From NCBI GenBank assembly GCA_023974075.1, contig CM043788.1:13419216-13483215 (forward strand): DNA of 64,000 nucleotides, read 5' to 3'. A model generated the notes under the pieces. It saw only the letters and a program-made list of their open reading frames with translations. It was not told the DNA's origin and did not search any database. Positions 24,900 through 34,650 of the stretch are shown one piece after another. Origin of the DNA: Chaenocephalus aceratus. Its lineage: Eukaryota > Chordata > Actinopteri > Perciformes > Channichthyidae. How positions within the stretch are numbered: the first letter of the stretch is position 1; every line of letters starts with the position of its first letter. Position numbers and translations under genes: made by a program.

Positions 24900-26543
24900 G
24901 AATAATTGGGGTGATAAGCCGGATCTAATGAGAACTTGCTTTAAGTAATGATTGAACTGGCGTTGAGTTAAGGGAATATCCCCTGAAATAAGAAATAGTG
25001 GTGAGAGAGGATTAATGAAAGGTCTAAGATGCAGAATTGATCATGGATTTATAAGGGCAGAACGGGGAATCGTTGCGATTTTCGTTTTTTAGCAATATAC
25101 ATGACATAGCCTATTATAGATGTCTCCGGTACCGATAAAAGACCAATACGTTGGAGCTTAACGGCGCGTAAAACACACGTGATGACATCACCAATGAATC
25201 GACGACTGAATAAGTTGGCAACTAATTTGGTAATCAATTTGATCGATTAAGACGATTAGTTGTTGCACCCCTACTGCCGAGGAGATGTTGTTGTAGCAGA
25301 TTCAGCCGTTGGTGCACCGAGAAACGGAACATTATTATTATTATTATTTTTTTTTTTTTTGGGGAAGAAAAAAGAGAAAAATACGATCATTTAGTCAATA
25401 ATCATTAAATTAATATTGGGAGTGAATTCCTAATTAATTTAGTATCTGGTCGTGTCATAACCAGGATAATGTGCAGCGACTTGTCATTAAGGAGAAGAAG
25501 CCCTACGAAACACCATTCATTTCAGGTAATATTGTGTTGAAGCTTGAAACTGCGTTAGTTACTGAGCATTGTAATGGGTAGTAATTACCCGAACTGCATT
25601 AGTAATGCATTACGTTCTTCGTACGCAAGTAATACGTTACTGCAACTCCATACTGTAACACGTTACACCCAACACTGCCTGGAACTCACCTTAACTAAAG
25701 TAGAAATGTATAGTGTTGAATTTCCTGTCGGCTCCCAGACCGTAGTCGTGGAAACGGGGGGGGGTGGGGGGGGGGGGATTGACTCTCTGTCGTCTCCCAG
25801 CAGAGCAACACGCTTCGGGTTCAATAACCCATTTTATCGGAAAGACTGGAGAGAGGCGAGCTCTTCTTGGGAGGTCGTTGCATTTATTTAGCTCTTCTGT
25901 TTCGCGAGATAGATTCGCAAGATCACAGACCTATCCTTTTTCTGCTGCCTTGTTTACTTCTAGAAAACATGTATCCCGCTCGCTCGCTCTACCATACCCA
26001 CGCACACATGCACGCGCCACGCCCCTCTCTTAAAGGGGTAGCGATCTCGCTCTGCATGACCCTAATGTCATAACAATATAACGAAACATCTCGTGAATTT
26101 GTTGCAACTGCCTTTTGCCAGCGCTACCCTGACGCCTGTTTTAGAGGTGAGGCGCAGGAGGAAGTAACTTCAATGGGATGTAGCTTAACCCCTGCCTGCC
26201 TGCCTGCAGGAGGGGTTGTGGTTGAAGCCAGAATGGGTAAAGCTTCGCCTGCGGTGAGGACCGTTCCGCGTGAAGCCGGAAGCGCCGCATTTGAGCCAGT
26301 GATGCCCTCTCGAGAGACTGAAGGCGTGCGTCAATTGTTTGCGTGAAGAAGCCCATTTCCATTAAGCCCGGAGGAACTTCCGTGGAGCCCGATTTCCTTG
26401 TTTTTTCCTCCCGCGTCCGGGTTTGCGGGGCGGCCGGCTGGACCCGCTAGCCGAACTGGGGAACGCCGTCTGTAGCTTAATCCGCCAGACTGCGGAGCTG
26501 ATGAATAATGCCTGGAGCTGGGACGAAACTCTGCTGCTGCTTA
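24900..26543. other. Mosaic insert in unit 3 of the composite repeat
   Basis: This stretch interrupts unit 3. It contains right-end fragments of two hAT families: TTAGTTGTTGCACCCCTA near 25271 and GTTACACCCAACACTG near 25677. It also holds a run of G near 25760 and a GC-rich block at 26130-26540 without a recognisable domain. No matching left hAT ends were found. Confidence 0.5.
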
Positions 26544-26918
26544 CGCGTTGACGCCTGGAAGACAGCTGATAGGAAAGGGGAGAGCATATATAGAGGGTTT
26601 AACAGGTGCGATAATTAGGCTTGTGAATGGAGGGAAGTGATAGGTTAGCTGAGGAGTGGCGCTCCCTGTCATCCAGTGGAGGGAGCGAGTATTGCCATGA
26701 CGAGCAATACGGAGTGTTAGGTCTTCCTGTCTGAACTTGCGCTCAGCTTCATTAGCTCACAAATGTATTCAAACCTTTTTTTCATGACATTTGCGGAGAG
26801 GTCAGGAATGCTGCAGTAAGAAATTGTAGTTTAATATGCTAATATTATAAAGTACTCAGATGTATGTTCATGCACGTCTTTGGCACGTTCATATGAACTG
26901 CACCTGTTTCGGGATTAT

Positions 26919-26963
26919 GCGGCCGCCCTAATGGCCCATAATGGCCCATAATGGCCCATAATG
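26919..26963. repeat. NotI octamer plus 10-bp tandem repeat
   Basis: GCGGCCGC is followed by CC and three copies of TAATGGCCCA plus TAATG. It is a short GC-rich island in AT-rich intron. Confidence 0.9.
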
Positions 26964-27878
26964 TCTGAAGTGTCTCCTACTTTTTTTTAATTAGGCTACA
27001 ATAAGGAACATATTATTACTGTCATTGGAAATGTCCTGGAAATTGATTTTTTTTAATAGAGTTAAAGCCTGACTCTCATTTAAATAGTGACACGCTGCAC
27101 CGGGTGATTGAATACACCCCCCATGTACTGTTATTTTTGTATATTTTCCATTAGAGTGAGCAAAATGATCTTCAGCAATTTAAGACCAAATCTGCTGCAG
27201 AAAAGGTTCATGCGGCCATACATCACTTCAGAGATCAAATCCAATTTTCCATGGTAGGGAATGTCACCTTGGCTTTTTACAATCTGCTTCTCAATATTCA
27301 TCTGCACATCTACAGAAACATAGTGTGGTCACGAGTCATCAGATGAACCAATATCAGATACGGATCTTTAAATCAGGTTTTGACAAATATTTGATTTCCT
27401 TTATCACAGTGCACATAATGAATATTGCTCAGTAAGTAGTTATTTTGTCCGTCACATTCAAATCATCAATGCAGTGATGTGACTTTTTCTGCCACTTTAA
27501 TCTGAACTGAAGTTGTCAGTGAATCTATGTAGCTGCTATCAAGGGCCAATAAGTCCGTTGGAGAGTCTTGATACAAGTTCAATTAATTCAGGCAATTACA
27601 AATTCCTTCAATACTCTATCAAGCGCTAAGGATTGTAACAAGTTCCCATGTCCATGCCAAAGGGATAGTGATTCCATTCATACTACCAGTCCAGTAGAAA
27701 ACAATCGTTACTCTTGCAAGCTCCCATTTTAACTGTAAAATCCTTGTTTTAGTGACTTTTGTGTCATCTATAAGCCTGGATATCACACTGTCAAAGCAAA
27801 GTAAAACCCATGTATTAAGATGATAGTTCAGTGATGAAGTATTGAGGCACTGCAAGTGAGACTTTTCCTATATCATAA
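26964..27878. other. NOS1AP intron, unique part
   Basis: No exon or element recognised. Confidence 0.5.
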
Positions 27879-27886
27879 GTTAAAAT

Positions 27887-28595
27887 TAGGGCCGGGACTT
27901 TAACGCGTTAATTAAGATTAATTAATTACACAAAAATGAACGCGTTAAAGAAATTAACGCACTTTAATCTCACTTATTTTTGCACAGCGGAACGTTTCTC
28001 ACTGGATGAGTTTCAGGCGTACCGATTATACTGGAGCACCAACTAACGTTCATGACTTCAGCATGGGACTTCAAACAACAACAAACCACGGTGAACAATA
28101 GTCAAACATGAACAAACAAGCTGATGAGACCGCTTTGGTCGGCCCCGTGGATGGGACATTTTGTTTAAAAAAACGGACGGATGCACGATAAGATAAGAGC
28201 ACGGTTGTGTGCAAATTATGCAACAAATAATTTGCATATCACCGCAGCACATCAAGCCTAAAGTATCACCTAAATGCAAAGCATGTAGCAGCTAGAGTGG
28301 ACGTTAGCCCGACTCCGAGTGCAAGGAACCACACCCTGACCCAACCCACACTCAACTAGATGACTGGTTTCAGGGCCAGGATAAGTAAGTCCATGTCTGA
28401 GAAAATAACCAACTCCCTGGCTCACTGGATTGCACTCGACTGTAGACCACTTGGAGTAAAATCCATGTGAAAATTGCTTCTCACTGTTCTCAGGTCAAAT
28501 ATGTATATTTGATTAAAAATGCGATTAATTTCGATTAATTAATTACAAAGCCTCTAATTAATTAGATTAATTTTTTTAATCGAGTCCCGGCTCTA
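27887..28595 (+). mobile_element. hAT element with decayed BED zinc finger
   Basis: A 709-bp element with termini TAGGGCCGGGACTTTAA and TTAATCGAGTCCCGGCTCTA, flanked by a perfect GTTAAAAT duplication (27879-27886 and 28596-28603). Around 28200-28290 the + strand reads VVCKLCNK, a stop codon, then SSLKYHLNAKH, a BED zinc finger (C-x2-C...H-x4-H) from the N-terminus of a hAT transposase. The in-frame stop and the absence of the rest of the transposase make it non-autonomous. Confidence 0.92.
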
Positions 28596-28603
28596 GTTAA
28601 AAT

Positions 28604-29320
28604 AAATGAACACTTCAGAGTTATGAGTGTGCAGCTTTCGCAGATGTCTCCATATGAACCAGTTAATGCAAAGCTCACTTTCCCTAACAATAACATCAAT
28701 CATTACTAAGGAGTGTTGGTCCCTGCTGTAAGTAATGCTCTAAACACTGTGCATCGGCATTACAGCAGTTGAGGTGGGTGGAAATATTCAGCCAGTGAAG
28801 AAAAGTTGTAGTCCCTTCCATGTTTTCACTTAATATTTTCAGTTGTAGATCTTTCTGCCTAACACACACAGACAAGATGTGGGCATATGTGTATTCGAGA
28901 TTCCACCTGCCAGAGAGCCGCAGCCAAAAAGCAAAAGTAAAAAGCAAAAGCAGCAGACCAACTCGGTCAGGAGTGTATCAGAATCCCACGGATCAGGCGC
29001 ATAAACCCACCCACACTCATCGAACTGGCAGCCGGAACACTTTTTTTTCATCCGTGCTCGCAATGTTATAGGCTAACACAACATCCACATACACACAAGG
29101 CAAACATCCAATTTTAAAAAGTCACACACAAAATCTTTATTATCTCTAAAGTCCACATAGTGTGCACACTTGCACTCACTTGTGGCCACCCACAATTTCA
29201 TTGCTGGAAGACTGGGAGCATAAAGACCTTGGAGGGGTAGAACAACAGCACATGTTCTGAGTACAAAATACCTCACATCATATCATTTATTAACTTTGTA
29301 CTGTATGTTGCATGCAGTAG
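28604..29320. other. NOS1AP intron, unique part
   Basis: No recognised exon or element; it borders the 46-bp tandem array. Confidence 0.5.
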
Positions 29321-29324
29321 TTCC

Positions 29325-29586
29325 GTAGTTACTACTGTAACTACGGTTCTAAGCCATGTAAGTACTGGCCATAGTTACTACTGTAACTACGGTTCCAAGC
29401 CGTGCAAGTACTGGCCAGAGTTACTACTGTAACTACGGCTATTGGCTGTGTAAGTTCTGGCCATAGTTACGACTGTAACTACGGTTCTAAGCCGTGTAAG
29501 TACTGGCCATAGTTACTACTGTAACTACGGTTATATGCCGTGTGAGCACTGGCCATGGTTACTGCTGTAACTACGGCTCTGTGCTG
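29325..29586. repeat. 46-bp tandem array, palindromic unit
   Basis: Six units with exact 46-bp spacing (GTTACTACTGTAAC-type core at 29328, 29374, 29420, 29466, 29512, 29558). The first unit contains a perfect inverted repeat CCGTAGTTAC-TACT-GTAACTACGG, and later units keep most of it. The array lies just upstream of the DIRS-like element and is probably part of its terminal or 5' untranslated region. Confidence 0.93.
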
Positions 29587-29699
29587 TTCTCTTCTTTAGA
29601 AGCTAGTTATCTGGTCTTAAACATGTGTGTTATTTGACTTGATCTCGCTTGATCGTTAGCAGCAGCCGCTCGGCTAACGTCTTCGTCTTGCTTCTATTT

Positions 29700-30680
29700 T
29701 TTTCCCAGCTAGGTGAAGGCAGTGCTCTCGCTCCCGCTCCCTCTGCCGGTAATGCGGATGTAGCTACATCCCTTTTTCTGTTCGGCGAGTAGTAGCACCG
29801 CTCTACTCTTCCCGTTCAGCAGGTAGCTGGTGAAGGCTGTGTTCCCGCACCCACTCCCGGTTACGCTGCATCTGGCATTCGTCTCTAACTCAACCAGTGA
29901 AGGGAGTGTTCTCGCCCCCGCTCCTGGTAGACGCTGAACTGCCTCGTTTTTCCGTTAAGCAGGTAGCCGGTGAAGGCTGTGTTCCCGCACCCGCTTCCGG
30001 TTATGCTGCATCTGGCATTCGTCTCTAACTCAACCAGTGAAGGCAGTGTTCTCGCCCCGCTCCTGGTAGACACTGAACTGCCGTGTTTTTCTGTTAAGCA
30101 GGTAGCTGGTGAAGGCTGTGTTCCCGCACCCGCTCCCGGTTACGCTGCATCTGGCATTCGTCTCTAACTCAACCAGTGAAGGCAGTGTTCTCGCCCCCGC
30201 TCCTGGTAGACGCGGAACTGCCTTGTTTCTCCGTTAAGCAGGTAGCTGGTGAAGGCTGTGTTCCCGCACCCGCTCCCGGTTACGCTGCATCTGGCATTCG
30301 TCTCTAACTTAACCAGTGAAGGTAGTGTTCTCGCCCCCGCTCCTGGTAGACGCGGAACTGCCTTGTTTCTCCGTTAAGCAGGTGGCTGGTGAAGGCTGTG
30401 TTCCCGCACCTGCTCCCGGTTATGCTGCATCTGGCATTCGTCTCTAACTCAGCCGGCAGTGTTCTCGCCCCCGCTCCTGGTAGACACTGAACTGCCGTGT
30501 TTATTAATCCAGCCAGGTGAAGGCAGTGCTCTCGCTCCCGCTCCCTCTGCCGGTAACGTGGGTGTAATTACATCCCTCTTTCTGTTCGCGAGTAGCAGCA
30601 ACGCTCTACTCTTTCCATTAAGCAGGTAGCTGGTGAAGGCTGTGATCCCGCTCCCGGCTACGCTGCATCTGGCTACCTAC
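29700..30680. repeat. ~140-bp tandem array in the DIRS-like leader
   Basis: The phrase AGGTAGCTGGTGAAGGCTGT recurs at 29821, 29961, 30100, 30240 and 30380, a period of 139-140 bp. Each unit holds GTGTTCCCGCACCCGCTCC and AACTCAACCAGTGAAGGCAG. A different outer unit (GGTGAAGGCAGTGCTCTCGC ... CTCTACTCTT) brackets the array at about 29710 and 30513. It directly precedes the gag-like reading frame. Confidence 0.9.
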
Positions 30681-30683
30681 AGA

Positions 30684-31019
30684 ATGGCTCATTCATGTAG
30701 CGCCTGTATGGCTTCTCTTGAGCCCGAGGACGGCCACGACCGCTGCCCCTCCTGCCTCGGCCGCCTCTGGCGGTCAGTGGAGACAAAATTCGAGCATCTG
30801 AGGGAGGTTCTCACGGTAAACGCCTGCATGAGCTGTAGCAGCATGCCTCAGGCGCTCAGAGTGGCTAGAATCACTAAGGTGGAACGTCTGGCAGCAGCCA
30901 ACAGACACCTCTCCTTGTCACATCCTCCTCCAGATCAATCCGGCCGTTCCCGGCGACTTGAGGGAGTGATGGCTATGTGTGGACTAGAAACAGGCTGTCC
31001 TCTAAAGTGGATCGGCTAG
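30684..31019 (+). pseudogene. DIRS-like gag fragment
   Basis: The open frame starts MAHSCSACMASLEPEDGHDR, followed by CPSCLG, giving a C-x2-C-x12-C-x2-C zinc-knuckle-like pattern, and later NACMSCSSM. This opening is typical of the first ORF of fish DIRS elements. The frame stops after about 112 codons, and the following GC-rich region with a C run and 18-bp repeats is probably the rest of the ORF in other frames. The protein would be an RNA-binding structural protein of the element. Confidence 0.7.
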
Positions 31020-31102
31020 CTGCTGATAGGGGCATGATGAAGTCGCCTCTTGGCCCTTCAGCCTGGGCCCGGTGTAGGGGCTGCTAGCGGGCCGCCTGTC
31101 CC

Positions 31103-31232
31103 CCCCCCCCCCCCCCCCCCCCCCCCTCCTTCGGTTGCCGCCCCTCCTTCGGTTGACGCCCCTCCTTCGGTTGCGCACCTCCTTCGGCTGACGCACCTCC
31201 TTCGGTTGACGCACCTCCTTCGGTTGACGCAC
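31103..31232. repeat. Poly-C run and 18-bp minisatellite
   Basis: About 26 C residues are followed by about six units of CCTCCTTCGGTTGACGC(AC), 17-18 bp each. The run and unit-length changes shift frames within the DIRS-like gag region and would be prone to sequencing or assembly error. Confidence 0.9.
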
Positions 31233-31385
31233 CTCTGTATGAGGACGCCTTGTCGCTGGTACAGACTCGTCGCCAGGTTTGGCTGGCCCAGTCACCACTA
31301 ACGGAGGCATGTAGGAGAGTCCTCCGTAGCGTACCAGTCGAGCCAGGGGAGCTGTTTAGGTCAGCTGCCCTGGAGGCACTGGAGC

Positions 31386-32099
31386 GTGCTGCCCAAGCTC
31401 GGCAGACCAGGCAGCAGCTCTCGGGTCTTCGCAGACCTGTGCCCACTCCCAGCAGGCCCAGGGGCCGCTCTAGCAGCCGCACTCAGCCGACGGATTACAG
31501 GGGTGGTCTGCAGAGGTCTTAGCGGCCCACTCAACCGCCTCCCAATGACTTTCGTGCCCCAGGTTGCCCGCCTTCCAGGCGACCTCGTGCCCCAGAGCCT
31601 TACCGGCGCCCCTCAAGAGGCTCCAGGGGCGGGGGGCTGGGCCCTGAAATTCCGGGGGCAGTCATCGGCTGCTTTCCCAGCAGCAGCTCAGTTACTGGGC
31701 GGTCTGTACTTCCGGCCCTTGGGTGGTTTTCACCTTAACCCAGGGGTACGGACTGCAGGGGCCCTAGATCTGGCCCAAGAGTTGTCCGTCCTTCTGTCCA
31801 AGGACGCAATCAAGCCAGTAAGACCCTCTGCTTAGCCCATGGGGTTCTACTCGGCGTACTTTCTCGTGAGCAAGAAAGTCGGCGGATTTCGCCTGGTCTT
31901 GGACCTCAGAGGAATCAACAGATTCCTGAAGGTGCTGCCATTCTATATGCTGACCACTGCATATGCACAGGTGGAGTGGTTCTCAACCGTGGACTTGAGG
32001 GATGCCTACTTCCACGTGGACCGGGCAAGATGGTGCCTTATAATCAGTCTCTCCGGCCCTTGGGCAGACTGGCAGTTGCCTCGGCCGCTGGGCCCTTAG
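31386..32099 (+). pseudogene. DIRS-like reverse transcriptase fragment
   Basis: One frame with a single in-frame TAG at 31833 runs from a proline-rich leader into RT motifs: GFYSAYFLVSKKVGGFRLVL then DLRGINRFLKVLPF, followed by VEWFSTVDLRDAYFHV. The last contains the first catalytic aspartate region (motif A). The frame then breaks, and the motif C aspartates expected about 70 residues later are missing. The next homologous segment (QMWLNSLHLDAKWHRH, 32120-32170, another frame) lies after the RT core, so a segment has been deleted. Confidence 0.75.
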
Positions 32100-32318
32100 A
32101 CCCGCTGTCGTTGCGCCCCATGCAGATGTGGCTGAACAGCCTTCACTTGGACGCCAAGTGGCACAGGCACAGGGAAGTCAGGGTGTCGCAGCATTGCCTC
32201 CACTCTCTGTCACGCTGGAGGGGCAGGGCCTATCTCCTGGTAGGCGTGCCCGTGGGCGCCATCCCCTCCCCGCCAGGAGACCATCACCATAGGTGCATGT
32301 CTCTCAGGGTGGGGTGCA

Positions 32319-32504
32319 GTGCGGCAGGGCAGGACCGTTCAGGGTCAGCGGTCTGCCCAGGAGAGTGCGCGCCAGGTCAACGTGCTAGAGCTTCGGGCTG
32401 TGCAGCTTGCACTCACGCACTTTCTACCCCAACTGGGGGGCAAAAATGTGCGTGTTCCTTGGGGACAGCATGTACGTTGTTGCTTAGACAACAGTCCCTT
32501 CTAG
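32319..32504 (+). pseudogene. DIRS-like RNase H fragment
   Basis: The frame reads QGRTVQGQRSAQESARQVNV followed by LELRAVQLALTHFLPQLGGK, the conserved central helix region of the RNase H domain of DIRS elements (normally INVLELRAV). It lies in the expected position between RT and the C-terminal domain but in a different frame from both, so it is inactive. Confidence 0.7.
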
Positions 32505-32537
32505 ATAGTGGACGTTCTCACTCCACTCTGAATTTAT

Positions 32538-33095
32538 GTGGCTGCAATTTCTGCCCGACATGTTCGGGTCGACGGCGCCACGGCGGGGTGCCACAGGTCG
32601 GTGTCCCTCTTTATGAGAAGGGCTTTATGGCAGCGTCCCCCTAGCACCCCAAGGGCTCCGGCTTGGGACCTGCCCCTGCTGCCGGATGCCCTATCATCTC
32701 CTCCCTTTGAGCCCCTGGCCCAGGTGGGGCTTAGGTGGCTGCCCACGAAGGCAGCATTTCTGCTTGCCATAGCCTCAGGGAAGCGAGTCGGGGAGTTGCA
32801 TGTCCTCTCCATAAACAATACATTCCCGAGGTGGGACTCTCAGGCGTTGCCCTTTGGGCAAATGTGGCATTCCTGCCCGGGGTCCTTCCAAAAACCCACT
32901 TCAATCAGCCTGCCCAGCTGGCACGCTTTGACATTCAGGAGTACGGCACGTCGAAGTTGCTGTACCCTGGGGTGCCCAAAGGGCGTATATCAAGGCTACT
33001 GCCTGTATACGGCAGTAGGAGCAACTCTTGATTTTGCCTTGGCACCACTAAAGGAGGTTATGCCCTCTAACCGTGCAAGCGTCTTTGAGTTGTAG
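32538..33095 (+). pseudogene. DIRS-like C-terminal (recombinase) fragment
   Basis: The frame includes PPFEPLAQVGLRWLPTKAAF, then LLAIASGKRVGELHVLSI. The KRVGELHALS motif recurs in the tyrosine-recombinase region of fish DIRS elements and contains a candidate catalytic arginine. The continuation ANVAFLPGVLPKTHFNQPAQ is in another frame (32735-33031). The remaining catalytic residues, including the tyrosine, were not identified. Confidence 0.6.
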
Positions 33096-33119
33096 AAAAG
33101 TGCTAGGCCTATAGGCTAT

Positions 33120-33121
33120 AA

Positions 33122-33155
<34 letters not shown>

Positions 33156-33580
33156 TTTATTTGTATAGCACCTTTCATACAGGGGATTGCAGTTCAAAGT
33201 GCTTTACATCAGTAACAAATAAAATAAAATGAAATCAGTGTAAAACAAGCAGCAAGAGCAAAGCATAAAGTGGGATAAAATAATTAAAAATAAAAACATG
33301 GGGAATAAAACATAGAGAAATAGTGCAATGTCAATCACAGAGAATAGTGCAGTATAATAGTGTAAAATCAGTAAAATGCTTTGGTAAAGAGAAGCACCTT
33401 AAAATGTATTCTAAAAGTTACAGGAAGCCAGTGTAGAGTAGCTAAGACAGGACTAATGTGTTCCCTCCTTTTGGTATTCGTCAGTAGTCTAGCTGCTGAG
33501 TTTTGAATGAGCTGGAGTCTTCCAATAGCTTTCTTGGGGAGACCAGTGAATAGTGCATTGCAGTGTCTAGTCGGCTAGAC
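33120..33580 (-). mobile_element. L2-like LINE 3' end, 5'-truncated
   Basis: On the minus strand this reads GLPKKAIGRLQLIQNSAARL ... TLHWLPVTFRIHFK, the conserved segment downstream of the RT core in L2/CR1-type LINEs. An untranslated region follows, ending GGTGCTATACAAATAAAGTT with a (TTA)n tail (33124-33155 on the + strand). It is a typical dead-on-arrival insertion. Rank within the L2/CR1 group is uncertain. Confidence 0.75.
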
Positions 33581-33589
33581 TGTGCTGCT

Positions 33590-34490
33590 TTCAAATATTA
33601 ATGAGGGCAATTTATTTGGAAGAGAGATATATATATGTTTTTTAATGTAGGTAAATTCTTATTCTTAAACAATATTTATATAAGCTTTGTCACATTTGTC
33701 TGAAACCATTTTCTTTTCTGGATCCTGCAGCTACAATGTCCATCTCTATTGCACATATCCACACAACGTAAGCATATGACCAACTAAACAACCTTCCTCG
33801 GAGGTCCACAGCCCTGTAGCAGAATAACCGCATTCATGTTTAACCCTTTTTGAGGTTGTGTAAGAGAAAGTGATGAATTGTGTTATTTGTGTCAACAGGA
33901 CTCAGTTTATTGCATGGCATGAGATATTGGCCTTGTGACTTCACTTCCATAGAGACCCCAAATTATGTTCATATACAGTACATGCATTAACCGGTGCGCC
34001 TAACTTTTTTTTATAAATAATGCATCAAAGAATATAAATGATGCAGAGCTGCTACTTTCTCACCTTGACTGTAACCAGTGCAGGAGGAAATTACCTTGTT
34101 GCTAGATGCTTACGGTAAGTCACTTTTGATGGGTTGCCTTCTGAGTTTCTAAAGCTGTATAATTTCATGGGTTTTCTTCATGTGGGCATGCAGAGTTTGA
34201 GCTGACACAACAGCTTTTCTCATAATGAACGTCTACCTTTTCACCCTGCCTTTTATAGTGACTTTAATCAACATAATGCCTGATCAGTATGCTGTGTAAT
34301 TAAGTCTGGTTTATCTTGAGGAAGCCAAATCTGTTCTGGAGCCAGACTAGGACTTGTTAGTGTTTTGCTTGCTGAACTCCTCGAGTGGTTTTAGTGTTAA
34401 AAGGCTTCATGTAATCTATTTAATGGTTATTTTGTTTAAGGTGATGACACCATTTAAAGACTGCAGCTGTTGCGGTTATGGGCCAAGACG
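33590..34490. other. NOS1AP intron, unique part
   Basis: No exon or element recognised. Confidence 0.5.
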
Positions 34491-34504
34491 CATTTACTGA
34501 GTTT

Positions 34505-34650
34505 GGGTTAACTGTGGCTGTGAGGTGGTGTTGGGGTTCGATTCCAGCCCCTGTTAGTTTCCTGAGCAGTGGCAACCTTGTATGGCAGCCTCTGCCAATG
34601 TGAGAATGGGCGAATGCTGACTTGTAGTAAAAAACCGCTTTGAAGGGACG
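34505..34650 (+). mobile_element. tRNA-derived SINE (V-SINE-like)
   Basis: Contains a clear RNA polymerase III B box GGTTCGATTCC at 34535-34545. A conserved core follows (GGCAGCCTCTGCCAATGTG, GAATGGGCGAATG), then a 3' end with GACTTGTAGTAAAAAACCGC and TTTGAAG. This arrangement resembles vertebrate V-SINEs. The A box and 5' end are degraded. Confidence 0.7.

Larger units (their letters stand above)
22008..26753 (-). mobile_element. Unclassified composite repeat (three head-to-tail A...B units)
   Basis: Units begin with module A (TTCAATCAGGAGAGACG...) and end with module B (...CTTGCGCTCAGCTTCATT). Unit 1 is 22008-22499, unit 2 22500 to about 23722, unit 3 about 23723-26753. A1 (22008-22181) is identical to A2 (22500-22673), and B1 (22291-22500) is identical to B3 (26544-26753); B2 and A3 are clearly diverged. 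The start of A and the end of B are inverted repeats (TTCAATCAGGA(G)AGAC), separated at each junction by a conserved spacer of about 18 bp. On the minus strand, B carries CTATATATGC (TATA-like), the region after A carries CAAG|GTAAG, and A carries AATAAA near its end. Units 2 and 3 each contain a 45-bp tandem array. No LTR, Helitron or transposase signature is convincing. It could be a non-autonomous retroelement, a tandem DNA element or partly an assembly artefact. Confidence 0.7.
29325..33100 (+). mobile_element. DIRS-like tyrosine-recombinase retrotransposon, degenerate
   Basis: The order is leader with tandem arrays (29325-30680), gag-like frame (30684-31019), reverse transcriptase (31386-32099), RNase H (about 32319-32470) and C-terminal recombinase-like region (about 32700-33095). 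This order and the sequence motifs match DIRS1-type elements of fishes, which use a tyrosine recombinase in place of an integrase. Frameshifts, an in-frame stop and a large deletion inside RT show it is dead. The exact ends and characteristic DIRS terminal repeats were not located. Confidence 0.75.

Noticed and set aside
22008..26753. LTR retrotransposon interpretation
   Set aside because: The right end carries only module B, not a complete copy of the 492-bp left unit, and no TG...CA borders, primer-binding site or polypurine tract was found.
26919..26963. SfiI/NotI cloning linker contamination
   Set aside because: The NotI site is real, but the GGCC spacing is six bases, not the five of an SfiI site, and no vector sequence lies nearby.
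30633..31522. Overlapping proline- and arginine-rich frames on both strands near 31.1-31.5 kb
   Set aside because: Shadows of the C run and 18-bp repeats in the DIRS-like region.
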